Shown: one piece after another, positions 34,521-44,024 of the stretch
How the letters are laid out: each line of letters begins with the position of its first letter
Position numbering within the stretch: the stretch's first letter is position 1
Origin: Streptomyces violaceusniger
Lineage (GTDB): Bacteria; Actinomycetota; Actinomycetes; Streptomycetales; Streptomycetaceae
Length of the DNA stretch: 64,000 nucleotides
Reading direction: 5' to 3'
NCBI GenBank assembly: GCA_005405945.1
Contig: BJHW01000002.1
Span: forward strand, 806,001-870,000
Made by a program: the position numbers and the translations under genes
Notes under the pieces: generated by a model
Seen by the model: the letters and a program-made list of their open reading frames with translations, nothing else
What the model was told of the DNA's origin: nothing
The model's database searches: none

Positions 34521-35339
34521 TCAGTTGGCCTCGGCCAGCGCCTGCGCGCGCAGGGTGGAGCAGGTGCGGTTGATGAGCCGTGAGACGTGCATCTGGGAGA
34601 TGCCCAGCTGCTCGGCGATCCGGCTCTGTGTCATATCGCAGAAGAAACGCAGGTAAAGGATCTGCCGCTCCCGGTCGGGGAGCCGGCTGAGACCGGGGCG
34701 CACGGCCTCGCGGTCCACCACCCGATCGTACGCGGGCTCCTGGGCGCCGAGCGTGTCGGCCAGCGAGTAGCCGTCGTCGGCGCCGGTCAGCTGGGCGTCC
34801 AGGGAGAGCGGGGTGAAGCCGCCCATGGCCTCCATGCCGGCGCGCACCTCCTTCTCGGTCAGCCCGGTGCGCTCGGCGATCTCCTGGGCCCGCGGCGGAC
34901 GGTCGTCCACCGAGTGGGACAGCTCGCGGTGGGCGGCCCGCACCCGGTTGCGCAGCTCCTGGACCCGGCGGGGGACGTGCAGCACCCACAGGTGGTCCCG
35001 GAAGTGGCGCTTGATCTCGCCGACGATGGTGGGCACCGCGAACCCGGCGAAGGCGGTGCCGTGTTCCGGGTCGTACCGCTTGACGGCCTTCACCAGGCCG
35101 AGCGCGGCCACCTGCTGGAGGTCCTCGATGGACTCGCCGCGGTTGCGGTACTGCCGGGCCAGCCGCCCGGCCATCGGCATCCACGCCTCCACCACCCGGC
35201 GGCGCAGCGCCTCCTTCTCCGGCCCGTCGGGGAGCCGGGCCATTTCCGCGAACTCGGCGCTGGTGTCCGGCGCGTCGTCGTGCGGGTGCTTCGTGGGGCC
35301 GGTCTGGGGCCGTGTCATGTCCTGCGTCGCGGTCGTCAT
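34521..35339 (-). CDS. SigB/SigF/SigG-family sigma factor
   Basis: 272 residues. Region 2 contains ARQYRNRGESIEDLQQVAALGLVKAVKRYDPEHGTAFAGFAVPTIVGEIKRHFRDH. Region 3 follows with RELSHSVDDRPPRAQEIAERTGL. Region 4 has LPDRERQILYLRFFCDMTQSRIAEQLGISQMHVSRLINRT. This is the stress/sporulation sigma-B group found in many copies in Streptomyces, normally held by anti-sigma kinases and released by STAS antagonists. No anti-sigma gene is adjacent. ATG 35339 has GCAGGAGGTG upstream. A sigma-B-like promoter lies at 35497-35520, hinting at autoregulation or cross-control. Confidence 0.9.
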   Translation of the reverse strand: MTTATQDMTRPQTGPTKHPHDDAPDTSAEFAEMARLPDGPEKEALRRRVVEAWMPMAGRLARQYRNRGESIEDLQQVAALGLVKAVKRYDPEHGTAFAGFAVPTIVGEIKRHFRDHLWVLHVPRRVQELRNRVRAAHRELSHSVDDRPPRAQEIAERTGLTEKEVRAGMEAMGGFTPLSLDAQLTGADDGYSLADTLGAQEPAYDRVVDREAVRPGLSRLPDRERQILYLRFFCDMTQSRIAEQLGISQMHVSRLINRTCSTLRAQALAEAN

Positions 35340-35496
35340 GGAACACACCTCCTGCGATGGGCTGACGGGTCACCTGGGACCGGTGGTGCATCGCGGGAGG
35401 TTCACGGGACGTCCGGACCGGCGCGCCGCCGCGGTCTGGAGCGTTGCAGACTGCTCCCGCGGTGCGTGCCTACGGTCCGAAGCACGAATATCCGCC

Positions 35497-35520
35497 TGCC
35501 CTGGGCCTCCAGGGGCAAAC
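35497..35520 (-). promoter_or_regulatory. Sigma-B/F-type promoter candidate for the sigma gene
   Basis: Minus strand: GTTT (35517-35520), 15-bp spacer, GGGCA (35497-35501), one base from GGGTA. It would give a ~150-nt leader to the ATG at 35339. Confidence 0.4.
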
Positions 35521-35549
35521 AAAGTTCTCCCCGTGCGAGGCCGGTCGCG

Positions 35550-36500
35550 TCAGGGACGCAGTGTGAGCTTTCCGAACACGGGGGTTGATTCGAGACGCTC
35601 GTGCGCACGGTGAGCTTCGGCGAGAGGGACCTGTTCATCGATGACCGCCCGCAGGTCACCTCGGGCCGCTTGACTGAAGAGCTCGGCCGCTGCCGCCCCG
35701 ACCGTGTCAGCGTCGACGGAGTTGAGGCTGAAGGCGAAGAGCGTCGGCGAGTTGTGGTAAGTGGTCATGATGCTGCCGAAGGCGTCTGGCGCCGGTACCC
35801 CTCCCGCGGCTCCGAACAGCAAGTACCGGCCGTTGGGCCGCAACATCTCGATGTAGCGGCCGAGATCCGCCCCGGCAACCGGGTCGACGATGATGTCGTA
35901 GGTGTTCCCGCTGCCGTCCTGGCCCGCCGTGCGGTCCTGGACATGCGCGACGCCGAGGTCCCGGAGGCGATCGCTACGCTCAGGCGAGGAGGTGATCGCG
36001 GTCACCTCGCACCCGGACAAGGCAGCCAGCTGCACAGCCATCAGCCCGATACCTCCGCCGGCGCCTCTGACCAGCACCCGCTCGCCCTTCTTGATGCTCG
36101 CCCGCTCCAGGCCCAGGCTCGCGACCAGCGCGTTCACGCCGAGCGCGACCGCGTGTGCGGCGCTGACGCCCTCCGGTAGGCGCACGACGTCGCGGACGCC
36201 CGCGAGGACCGATTCGGCGTAGGCCCCGCGTCCGGTCAGCGCGAAGACCCGCTGACCGACCCAGTGCCCGTCCACTCCCTCACCGACGGCAGCGACGGTG
36301 CCGGCCGCCTCCACGCCAGGGATGAAGCCGGGCTCGGAGAGCGGCTGGTAGTCGCCCTTGCGCGCCATGACGTCGACGTAGCCGACCCCGGCGGCTTCCA
36401 CCTGGATCAGGACCTGGCCCGGCGCGGGCCGGGGCTCGGCCCGGTCGATGACCCGCAGCACATCGGAGTCTCCGAACGACGGCACGATGACGGCCTTCAT
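35550..36500 (-). CDS. Zinc-independent NADPH:quinone oxidoreductase (MDR family)
   Basis: 316 residues. The catalytic GroES-like domain has MKAVIVPSFGDSDVL, EAAGVGYVDVMARKGDY and FIPGVEAAGTVAAVGEGV. The Rossmann domain has VLVRGAGGGIGLMAVQLAALSG and ITSSPERSDRLRDLGV. No zinc-binding Cys cluster is present, and the length fits QOR/zeta-crystallin enzymes that reduce quinones by one or two electrons. GC appears slightly lower than in neighbouring genes, which may indicate later acquisition. ATG 36500 follows GAGGGG. Confidence 0.88.
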   Translation of the reverse strand: MKAVIVPSFGDSDVLRVIDRAEPRPAPGQVLIQVEAAGVGYVDVMARKGDYQPLSEPGFIPGVEAAGTVAAVGEGVDGHWVGQRVFALTGRGAYAESVLAGVRDVVRLPEGVSAAHAVALGVNALVASLGLERASIKKGERVLVRGAGGGIGLMAVQLAALSGCEVTAITSSPERSDRLRDLGVAHVQDRTAGQDGSGNTYDIIVDPVAGADLGRYIEMLRPNGRYLLFGAAGGVPAPDAFGSIMTTYHNSPTLFAFSLNSVDADTVGAAAAELFSQAARGDLRAVIDEQVPLAEAHRAHERLESTPVFGKLTLRP

Positions 36501-36591
36501 GGCAACACCCCTCGCAAGAAACGCCATTGAGTGGCACAAGCCTATCAGTGGCAGGTTTTGTGGTGGAGCCGCGGCCGGCCGAGGGCAGGTC

Positions 36592-37512
36592 TCAGCCCAG
36601 CAGCGCGGCCACCGTCATCAGCACCGCCGGCGCGAGCAGGGTGGACAGCAGGATCGACTCACGGGCCAGGACGGTGGCGGTCTGATACCGGGAGGCGTAG
36701 GTGAACAGGTTCTGGGCCGCCGGTAGCGCGGAGGTGACGACGGCGGCGAACAGCGCAGGGCCGCTCAGTTGGAACACACCCGCCGCGATGGCCCACGCCA
36801 CCACCGGCTGGGCGAAGGACTTCAGCGCCACCGACAGCAGCACCGGCCCGCGCTCCTCGCCGCGCCCGGGGAGCTGACTGCCCGGCAGCGAGATCCCGAA
36901 GGCCAGCAGTACGGCGGGCACGGCCATGCCGCCCAGCAGCGAGAGCGGTTCCACGACGGGCCCGGGAACCCGCCAGCCCGTGGCGGACACGAGGACACCG
37001 GACAGCGAGCCGATGACGATGGGGTTCCGGAACGGGCTGGTCAGCCTGCGGATCAGCGAGGGGCGCGCATCGGGGCGGGAGAGGTCGATGACCGTCAGGG
37101 CGATCGGGGTCATGACGAGCTGCTGGAAGAGCAGCACCGGGGCGATCAGACTCGCGTCGCCCAGGACGTACATGGCGATGGGGATGCCGAGGTTGCCCGC
37201 GTTCACATAACTCGCGCACAGCGCGCCGATCGTCGTCCGGCCGACACTCCACCGCCGTACCGCGCCGACGGCCACGAACGTGCCCGCGACCACGAAGGTG
37301 CTCAGCGCCGTCACCAGCAGCGGAGTGGAGACGACGACGGAGAGGTCGGCCTTGGAGAGCGTGGTGAACAGCAGCGCGGGCGAGGCCACGTCGAAGGAGA
37401 GCTTGGTGAGCACCTCGCGGCCGTGGACGCCCAAGGAGCCGCGGCGCCCGATGACATAGCCGGTGACGATGATGGTCGCGATGACACCGAAGCCGGTGAT
37501 CACGCCGCCCAC
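36592..37512 (-). CDS. AEC-family (auxin-efflux-carrier type) transporter
   Basis: About 306 residues with ten membrane spans. Family motifs are the start ITGFGVIATIIVTGYVIGRR, LTKLSFDVASPALLFTTLSK, the NAGNLGIPIAMYVLGD loop in the middle, and TLLAPAVLMTVAALLG at the end. Members export or take up organic acids such as malate or malonate. The GTG at 37512 gives the normal family length; the frame is open further upstream to 37644 but that extension is low in hydrophobic residues. Substrate is unknown. Confidence 0.82.
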   Translation of the reverse strand: MGGVITGFGVIATIIVTGYVIGRRGSLGVHGREVLTKLSFDVASPALLFTTLSKADLSVVVSTPLLVTALSTFVVAGTFVAVGAVRRWSVGRTTIGALCASYVNAGNLGIPIAMYVLGDASLIAPVLLFQQLVMTPIALTVIDLSRPDARPSLIRRLTSPFRNPIVIGSLSGVLVSATGWRVPGPVVEPLSLLGGMAVPAVLLAFGISLPGSQLPGRGEERGPVLLSVALKSFAQPVVAWAIAAGVFQLSGPALFAAVVTSALPAAQNLFTYASRYQTATVLARESILLSTLLAPAVLMTVAALLG

Positions 37513-37706
37513 TGCGCCCCCGCCCCACCGTTGCCGAAGTGGCCCGCGCGGGGTGCCGCGGGGTCTCGTCCGCTCGTCGTGGTGGTCGAGGGCCAGGGCG
37601 CGGCGGTCATCAAGGGCGTCTTCCGGGGTGCGTAGGGTCAGCATGCACCCTACAAGTAATTCGGCCGCCGCGCTGTGATGTCGCTGACGAGCGGGGGTGT
37701 CCGGGC

Positions 37707-39989
37707 TCAGGTGATGGTGAGGGTGCGGCCCCGCTTCGCCAGGGAGCTGTTGCCCGCGAAGACCCGGATCTCGCCCTTCTGCAGCAGGAACCGGCCGTGC
37801 GGATCCTGGGTCCAGAAGCCCAGCTCCTCGGCGCTCAGCCGGAACCGGACCGTGGTGGCCTTCCCGGGGCCGAGGCTGACCCGGCGGAAGCCACTGAGCC
37901 TGCGCACCGGTTGCACGATGCTCGCCACCGGATCGCGGATGTACAGCTGCACCACCTCATCGCCCTTGCGGCGCCCGGTGTTGCGCACCGCCACCGCGAC
38001 CTCGACGGTGTCGCCCTTGCGCAGCGCCTCGGCCCGGATGCGGCTGACGCTGAGCCGGGGTTCGCCGATGTCGAAGGTGGTGTAGCTGAGGCCGTGGCCG
38101 AAGGGGAACCGCGGTCCATGGGCCAGGTCGAGGTACTTGGAGGTGTAGTGGTTGGCCCGGTCGTAAGGGCGTCCGGTGTTCTCGTGGTTGTAATAGATGG
38201 GGATCTGGCCGACCGTGCGCGGGAAGGTCACGGGCAGCTTGCCACCGGGGTTCACGGCGCCGAAGAGCACATCCGCGATGGCGTTGCCGCCCTCGATCCC
38301 CGGATGCCACGCCTGCAGCACGGCGGGTGTGCGGTCCAGCCAGCCCTCCATCGTCAGCGGACGTCCGCTGAGCAGCACCACCACGAACGGCGCGCCGGTG
38401 TCCGCGATCGCCGAGATCAGCCGCTCCTGCCGGCCGGGCAGGCCGAGGTCGCTGCGCACGGACGCCTCCCCGCTGAGCGTCGCCGCCTCCCCGACCACCA
38501 CCACGGTCACATCGGTCGCCCTGGCCGCCGAGGCCGCCCGTGCGATGCCCCGGGTGTTCCGGCCGGACGCGTCCACGCCCTCGACATGGCTGATCCGGGC
38601 CTTCGGCGCCGCGTCCCTGACCGCGTCCAGCACGGTGACCGGGCGGAACTTCTCGGCCCAGGGACCGGCCCAGGAGCCGCGCAGATCCGTGGAGTCGGCG
38701 AAGGGGCCGACGACCGCGATGGAGCCCGATCTGTCCAGCGGGAGCGTGGACTTCTCGTTCTTGAGCAGCACCATGGTGCGCCCGGCCGCCTCGCGGGCCG
38801 CCGCCCGGGACGCCTTCGTGGGCCCCGAGATCGCCGCGTCCTCGTCCGCGTAGGGGCGCTCGAAGAGCCCGAGCCGGAACTTCAGCCGCAGGATGCGGGC
38901 CACCGCGTCGTCCAGCCGCTCGGTGGTGATCTCACCGCTGCGCAGCAGCCGCTTGCCGTACTCGTTGATGGTGGTGCTGGCCATCTCCATGTCGATCCCG
39001 GCGTCGAAGGCCAGCCGGGCCGCGTCGGAGCGGTCGGCGGCATAGCCGTGGACGATCATTTCCTGAACGCCGTTGTAGTCGCTGACGACGAAGCCGCCGA
39101 AGTCCCACTCCTCCTTGAGGATCTCGGTCAGCGCGTGCCGGTAGCCGTGCGCGGGGACCCCGCTGACGGTGTTGAAGCTCGCCATGACCGTGGCCACCCC
39201 GGCGTCCAGGGCCGCCCGGAACGGGGGCAGGTAGAAGTTGCGCAGCCGGGTCTCGGAGACGTCCACCGTGTTGTAGTCGCGGCCGCCCTCGACGCCCCGT
39301 AGGCGATCATGTGCTTGGCGCAGGCCGCGAGGTGGTGCCGGGAGCGCAGGTCGTCGCCCTGGTAGGCGCGGGTCTTGGCGGCCGCGAGCCGGGCCGCCAG
39401 ATACGGGTCCTCGCCGTCGCCCTCGGCGATCCGCCCCAGCGCGGTTCATGGGTGACGTCCATCATCGGCGAGAACGCCCAGTGCACCCCGTTGGAGCGGG
39501 CCTCCCGCGCCGACACCTCCGCGTCCCGCTCCGCCACCGCGGGGTCGAAGGCGGCGGCCTGGGCGAGGGGGATGGGAAAGGTGGTCCACATGCCATGGAT
39601 GACATCGAGCCCGAAGACCAGCGGAATGCCCAGCCGGGACTCCTCGACGGCCATCCGCTGGAGCGTGTTGGTGGTGCGGGCCCCGTAGATGTTGAGCACG
39701 GAGCCGAGCCTGCCCCCGCGGGCCGCCTTCTCCGCGGCGGCGGTCTGCCCGCCACCGGGCCCGGTGGCGCCGGTCCAGGCGAGCTGCTGGAGCTGGCCGA
39801 GCTTCTCGTCGATGGACATCCGCGCCATCAGGGCCCGGATCCTGGTCTCGTACGGACCGGGCTCCCGCCCCGGCCGGGCCTGTCCGGCCGAGGGGGCCGA
39901 CGGGGCCTGGGCACGGGCGGCCGCGGCCTTGCCCGCGATGGCCGTCCCCCGGCCGCGGCGAGCACCGTACGTCTGCGCACATCGTTCAT
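37707..39989 (-). CDS. Secreted GH3 beta-glucosidase (BglX-like, three frameshifts)
   Basis: About 760 residues after repair. The Tat-type signal is NDVRRRTVLAAAGG. The GH3 N-domain includes ARMSIDEKLGQLQQLAW, LGIPLVFGLDVIHGMWTTFPIPLAQAAAFDP, VHWAFSPMMDVTHEPRWGR, KHMIAYGGVEGGRDYNTVD, and the nucleophile Asp in GGFVVSDYNGVQEM. The C-domain has NPGGKLPVTFPRTVGQIPIYYNHENTGRPYD and a fibronectin-III-like end (GDEVVQLYIRDPVASIVQPVRRL). Single bases are missing at 39946-39950, 39434-39437 and 39295-39298. It hydrolyses terminal beta-glucosides; LDVIHG fits BglX. Confidence 0.87.
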
Positions 39990-40207
39990 GGTCTTCGTCC
40001 TGGTCTTCGGCGATCGGTTCTCCCCGAGCCCGGTTTCCTCAAGACCACGCAGGCCACGACCCCGCGCGGGATGTGGGCCGCCACCTGGGTCTTCTGCCAA
40101 CGTACGACAGGATCGGCGTCCCGGCCCCCGCTACGTCCGGGGCCGCGTGTGCTCATCGTGTGCGGACCGCTGCGCTCCGCGGTCGGCCACGGGGGAACCG
40201 GTCCCTG

Positions 40208-40888
40208 TCAGGACCGGCGCTCGTCCATGCCCGCCATCAGGGCCTGGTGGCTCATCCGCACATGCTCCCGCATCACCCGCTCCGCGCCGTCGCCGTCCTT
40301 GGCCTGGATCAGATTGAGGACGCGGTGGTGCTCGTCGTCGGACTCGTCCAGCCGGCCGGGGCGGGACAGCGAGGTGCGCACCAGCCGGGCGTAGGCCAGC
40401 TGGTTCATCAGGGTGCGGTAGTGCGCCTCCAGCTTGCCGTTGTCCGCGCCCACCACGATCAGATCGTGGAACTCGTGGACCAGCGCCGCGTATTGCTCGG
40501 TGTCGCCGTCCCGGACGGCCGCGTCGGCCGCCTTCATATTGGCCTCCAGCCGCTCCACTTCCGGTACGTTCCCGCGGAAGGCGAGCAGCCGGGCGGCGGC
40601 GCCCTCCAGCAGCTCCTTCATCTGGAACAGCTCGGTGAGCTCGCGCCGGGACGGTACGGCGACGAACGTTCCGACCCGTGGCCGCACCTCGACCAAGCCC
40701 TCGATCTGGAGCTGTTTGAGGGCCTCGCGAATGGGCGTCCGGCTGACGCCGAAGGTCTCGGACAGCGCCATCTCGGAGAGGCTGGAGCGGGGCGGCAGTT
40801 CACCACTGATGATCATCTGCCGCAGCTCTTCGGCGACCCTCGCCTGCATGCTGGTCTGCTGAAGTCGCTTCCCTGTGGGTCGTTGCAT
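40208..40888 (-). CDS. GntR/FadR-family (FCD) regulator of the 41-48 kb catabolic cluster
   Basis: 226 residues. The winged helix (about 12-75) has QARVAEELRQMIISGELPPRSSLSEMALSETFGVSRTPIREALKQLQIEGLVEVRP. The FCD effector domain has FQMKELLEGAAARLLAF, LVHEFHDLIVVGADNGKLEAHYRTLMNQLAYAR and SDDEHHRVLNLIQAKDGDGAERVMREHVRM, with the His/Asp residues that bind metal and an acid ligand. ATG 40888 nearly coincides with the predicted transcription start, so the mRNA may be leaderless. Its operator, TTGT-GCCAT-ACAA, is found at 40946-40958, and a related half-site lies at the divergent promoter 45940. Confidence 0.87.
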   Translation of the reverse strand: MQRPTGKRLQQTSMQARVAEELRQMIISGELPPRSSLSEMALSETFGVSRTPIREALKQLQIEGLVEVRPRVGTFVAVPSRRELTELFQMKELLEGAAARLLAFRGNVPEVERLEANMKAADAAVRDGDTEQYAALVHEFHDLIVVGADNGKLEAHYRTLMNQLAYARLVRTSLSRPGRLDESDDEHHRVLNLIQAKDGDGAERVMREHVRMSHQALMAGMDERRS

Positions 40889-40896
40889 GGCACGTG

Positions 40897-40926
40897 ACCC
40901 TAGGTGTGGCCGTCGCTTCCCGTCAA
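40897..40926 (-). promoter_or_regulatory. Promoter of the GntR gene
   Basis: Minus strand: TTGACG (40921-40926), 18 bp, TAGGGT (40897-40902). The start point should fall at ~40890, giving a leaderless or nearly leaderless transcript. Confidence 0.55.
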
Positions 40927-40943
40927 CTGTGGGAACGCAGGTG

Positions 40944-40960
40944 TGTTGTGCCATACAACA
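40944..40960. promoter_or_regulatory. GntR operator, TGTTGT-GCCAT-ACAACA
   Basis: Perfect 6-bp arms around GCCAT, matching the TTGT/ACAA pattern of FadR-type sites. It is upstream of the -35 of gntR and after the ALDH stop. The GCCATACAA half recurs at 45951-45959. Confidence 0.65.
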
Positions 40961-40987
40961 ACCCTTCCTCGGTCCAGGGGCCGGGGA

Positions 40988-41065
40988 CCGCGGAACCTCA
41001 GGACTTCAGGACCTAAGGACCTCAGGACTCAGGACTCAGGGCTCAGAGCTTCAGGACCTCAGGAT
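40988..41065. repeat. Simple imperfect (CTCAGGA)n repeat
   Basis: Nine to ten short CTCAGGAC/TTCAGGAC-type units, between the GntR operator and the ALDH gene; the last units enter the 3' end of the ALDH gene. Function not evident. Confidence 0.7.
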
Positions 41066-42537
41066 GAAGGGATCCCCGGCGGGCTCCTCGCTGGTGTTGA
41101 TCCAGACGCTCTTCAGCCGGGTGTACTCCCGGATCACCTCCGTGCCGTGCTCGGTCCCCATTCCGCTGGTCTTGAACCCGGCCCGGGGCGACATCGGCGA
41201 CATCGAGCGATAGGTGTTGGCCCACACCGTCCCGGCCTCCAGCCGCGCGGCCATCCGGTGCACCCGGTTCACATCCCGGGTCCACACGCCCGCCGCCAGG
41301 CCGTACGCGGAGTCGTTGGCGATCGCCAGGGCCTCCTCCTCGGAGCCGAAGGGCATGACGGTCGCGACCGGCCCGAAGATCTCCTCCTGGCAGATCCGCA
41401 TCCCGTTGTCGGTGCCGGTGAAGACGGTGGGGGAGTAGAAGTACCCGTCGAGACCGGTCTCCGGCCGCCTGCCGCCGCAGACCACCTTTCCGCCCTCGGC
41501 CTGCCCCAGCTCGACGTACGACTCGACCTTCTCCAGCTGCTCGGCGATCGCGAGCGGGCCGAGCTCGGTGGTCTCCGCCAGCGGATCGCCGATGCGGATC
41601 GTGGCCGCCCGCGCCGTCACCCGCTCCAGGACCTCGTCGTACACCTCCCGGTGCACCAGCACCCGGCTGCCCGCCACACAGGTCTGGCCCGCGGCGGCGA
41701 AGATGCCCGCGATCACGCCCATGGCGGCCGAGCCCAGATCCGCGTCCGGGAAGATGATGTTGGGCGACTTCCCGCCCAGCTCCAGGGTGCAGCCGATCAG
41801 CCGGTCGGCGCAGGTGCGGGCGATCCGGCGGCCGGTCCCGCTGGAGCCGGTGAAGGTCACCTTGGACACGCCGTCGTGCTCGGTCAGCGGCCCGCCCGCC
41901 TCCGGGCCGTACCCGGTGACCACATTGACCACCCCCGGCGGGAACCCCGCCTCCTCGAAGAGCGGTGCGAGCGCCAGCAGCGAGGCCGAGGTGTGCTCCG
42001 AGGGCTTGACCACCACCGTGTTCCCCGCGGCCAGGGCCGGGGCCAGCTTGGTGGTGGTGAGCAGCAGCGGGGAGTTCCAGGGGTGATGGCGCCGACCACG
42101 CCCACCGGTTCGCGCAGGGTGTAGTTGAGCAGCTCGCGGCTCGCCCCGGGGATCACCTCGCCCTGGATCTTGTCGGCGAGCCCCGCGTAGTAGTGGAAGT
42201 ACTCGGGCAGTCCGGCCAGTTGGGCCCGCATCTCGCGCAGCAGCTTGCCGTTGTCGAGGGTCTCGGTGCGGGCCAGCCGCTCCGCGTGGTCACCGATCAG
42301 ATCGCCCAGGTTCCGCAGCAGCCGACCGCGCCGGGTCTGGCTCAGATCGCGCCAGCGCGGGTCCTCGAAGGCGGTGCGGGCGGCGCCCACCGCACGGTCC
42401 ACATCGGCGGCGGTGCCGCGCGCCGCCTCGTACCAGGGCTCGGCGGTGGCCGGGTTGACGCTCGCGAAGTAGCCGCCTTCGGCGGGGGCGGTCCACTCGC
42501 CCGCGATGTAGTGGTCATGGCGCGGCAGGGGGTTCAT
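41051..42537 (-). CDS. Aldehyde dehydrogenase (one frameshift)
   Basis: About 495 residues. NAD(P)-dependent ALDH features: VGAITPWNSPLLL (after repair), NTVVVKPSEHTSASLLALAPLFEEAGFPPGVVNVV, FTGSSGTGRRIAR, catalytic Glu in CTLELGGKSPNIIF, catalytic Cys in AAAGQTCVAGSRVLVHREVYDEV, and EEIFGPVATVMPF. One C is missing near 42080-42083. The ATG at 42537 overlaps the hydrolase stop as ATGA. In this cluster it would oxidise the aldehyde (for example a semialdehyde) made after ring opening. Confidence 0.88.
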
Positions 42538-43457
42538 GAGCGGTGGGACTCCTGTCCGGTGGGGGCTCCGGGGTGGGTTCCGGTACGGCTTCCGTGGATT
42601 GCGTTGTGACTTCCGTGGGTTCCGTTGCGGTTTCCGTGGCTTCCGTTGTGGCTTCCGGTGTGGGTGAGGATCACGTCGGCGAGTTCCTCGGGGCATTCCA
42701 GCGGCAGCAGATGGCGGGCGCCGGGCACGATCACCGCCCGGGCGCCGGGGATCCGCTCGGCCAGCCGGTGCGACATGGCCGGTGTCGAGCCGGGGTCCCG
42801 CTCACCGGTCACCGCCACGGTGGGCGCGGCGATCCGGGGCAGCCACCGCCACAGCGCGGTGTCGGCGGTCGCGAAGACGCGGTAACACGCGAGGTAGGAG
42901 GCCCGGTCGTTGGCCAGCAGCGTATCGAGCACCTGTCGCGCCGGCTCCGGGTCCTGGGCCCGCCAGGCGGGCGAGAACCAGCGGTCGACCGCCGCCCACG
43001 CGGACGCCCCGAAGTCCTGGGCGGCCAGCTCCTGGCGTCGGGCCACCGCGGCGCGCTCCTCCTCCGACCGGCCCGCGACCGAGCTGACCAGGGTGAGCGA
43101 GGCGGTGAGCTCCGGCCGGTCAAGACCCAGCCGCTGGGCGACCAGGGCGCCGAGCGAGAAGCCCACCACATGCGTGGGGCCGCTCAGCAGCGCCCCGACG
43201 TCGGCGGCCAGCTCGGCGAGCGACACCCCGGCCGCCGCGGCCGGGGAGGCGCCGTGGCCGCGCAGATCGACCAGCGTCACCCGGTGCCGGGCCGCGAGGG
43301 CCGGCAGACACCGGTCCCACATACGGCGGTCGAGGCCGACGCCGTGCAGCAGCACCAGCTCCGGGCCGTCGCCGTGCGCTTCGTGGCTCAGCGCCACCGG
43401 GGCACCGGCCCCGGAGGCCGGGACGCACGCCCGCGTACCCGCGTCGGACCCGCCCAT
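42534..43457 (-). CDS. Alpha/beta hydrolase with repetitive His/Asn/Gly/Ser tail
   Basis: 307 residues. The oxyanion segment is LVLLHGVGLDRRMWDRCLPALA. The nucleophile elbow is VGFSLGALVAQRLGL, with Ser in GFSLG, then the acid Asp in VTGERDPGSTPAMSHR and His in VPGARHLLPLECPEEL. It resembles RutD/PcaD-type hydrolases of small amides, enamines or lactones. The last ~45 residues (THTGSHNGSHGNRNGTHGSHNAIHGS) come from short DNA repeats and are probably disordered. GTG 43466 is an alternative start. The stop overlaps the ALDH start. Confidence 0.85.
   Translation of the reverse strand: MGGSDAGTRACVPASGAGAPVALSHEAHGDGPELVLLHGVGLDRRMWDRCLPALAARHRVTLVDLRGHGASPAAAAGVSLAELAADVGALLSGPTHVVGFSLGALVAQRLGLDRPELTASLTLVSSVAGRSEEERAAVARRQELAAQDFGASAWAAVDRWFSPAWRAQDPEPARQVLDTLLANDRASYLACYRVFATADTALWRWLPRIAAPTVAVTGERDPGSTPAMSHRLAERIPGARAVIVPGARHLLPLECPEELADVILTHTGSHNGSHGNRNGTHGSHNAIHGSRTGTHPGAPTGQESHRS
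42578..42665. repeat. Short imperfect repeats encoding the hydrolase tail
   Basis: Nine-to-eighteen-base units around CTTCCGTGG/GTTCCGTTG in tandem. They encode (G)SHN/GTHG motifs on the minus strand. Confidence 0.75.
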
Positions 43458-43473
43458 GTCACTCACCGTGCGC

Positions 43474-44024
43474 TCACCGCTCCGTCGACAGCGGCGCCAG
43501 CCGGGCCTGGGGCGACCCTGGGCGGCCGCCGCGAGCCCGACGACGATCTCGTCGGCGCGCGGCGCGTCCGCCACCCGGACCTCGATGCTCTGGTGGTGCG
43601 AGCGGATGGTGGCGTCGGTGATGTGCTTGAGCGGGATGTCGAAGACCGTGCCCGCGGCGGCCCGCTTCTCCACGGCCGGGAGCAGGGTCGTGGCGTTCGC
43701 CGCGCGGCGGAAGTGGTCGCCGAACTTGAGGGTGTGGATCAGCGCGGAGCCGTGCTCGACCTCCCCGTCCAGGCCGACGATCGCGGCCTTCCCGTACGCC
43801 TCCACCGGCGCGCCCAGCGCCTCGACCACGCGCGGCGCCAGCAGCTCGCCCAGCTTCGGCGCCACCTCGTCGATCCCCGGCAGCAGATCCGCCACGAAGC
43901 CCTGGCCGGCCCAGGGGTTCTCGATGACGGCCAGCACCACGGCCGTACGGGTGGGCGGGTCCACCGGGCGGCCGCCCTCGCTGTGGACGTCCTCGGTGAA
44001 GGTGATGATCTTGCGGATGTTCAT
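43474..44024 (-). CDS. PF06684 (AA_synth/DUF1185) protein, copy 1 (frameshift near its end)
   Basis: About 183 residues. Family motifs are AVVLAVIENPWAGQGFVADLLPGIDEVAPKLGELLAPRVVEAL, AYGKAAIVGLDGEVEHGSALIHTLKFGDHFR and IRSHHQSIEVRVADAPRADEIVVGLA. Structures of the family show a variant chorismate-mutase/YjgF-like fold; no reaction is established. ATG 44024 overlaps the stop of copy 2 (ATGA). The reading frame would fuse with the hydrolase; a one-base shift near 43500-43520 gives the end ARLAPLSTER and stop at 43474-43476. Confidence 0.8.
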
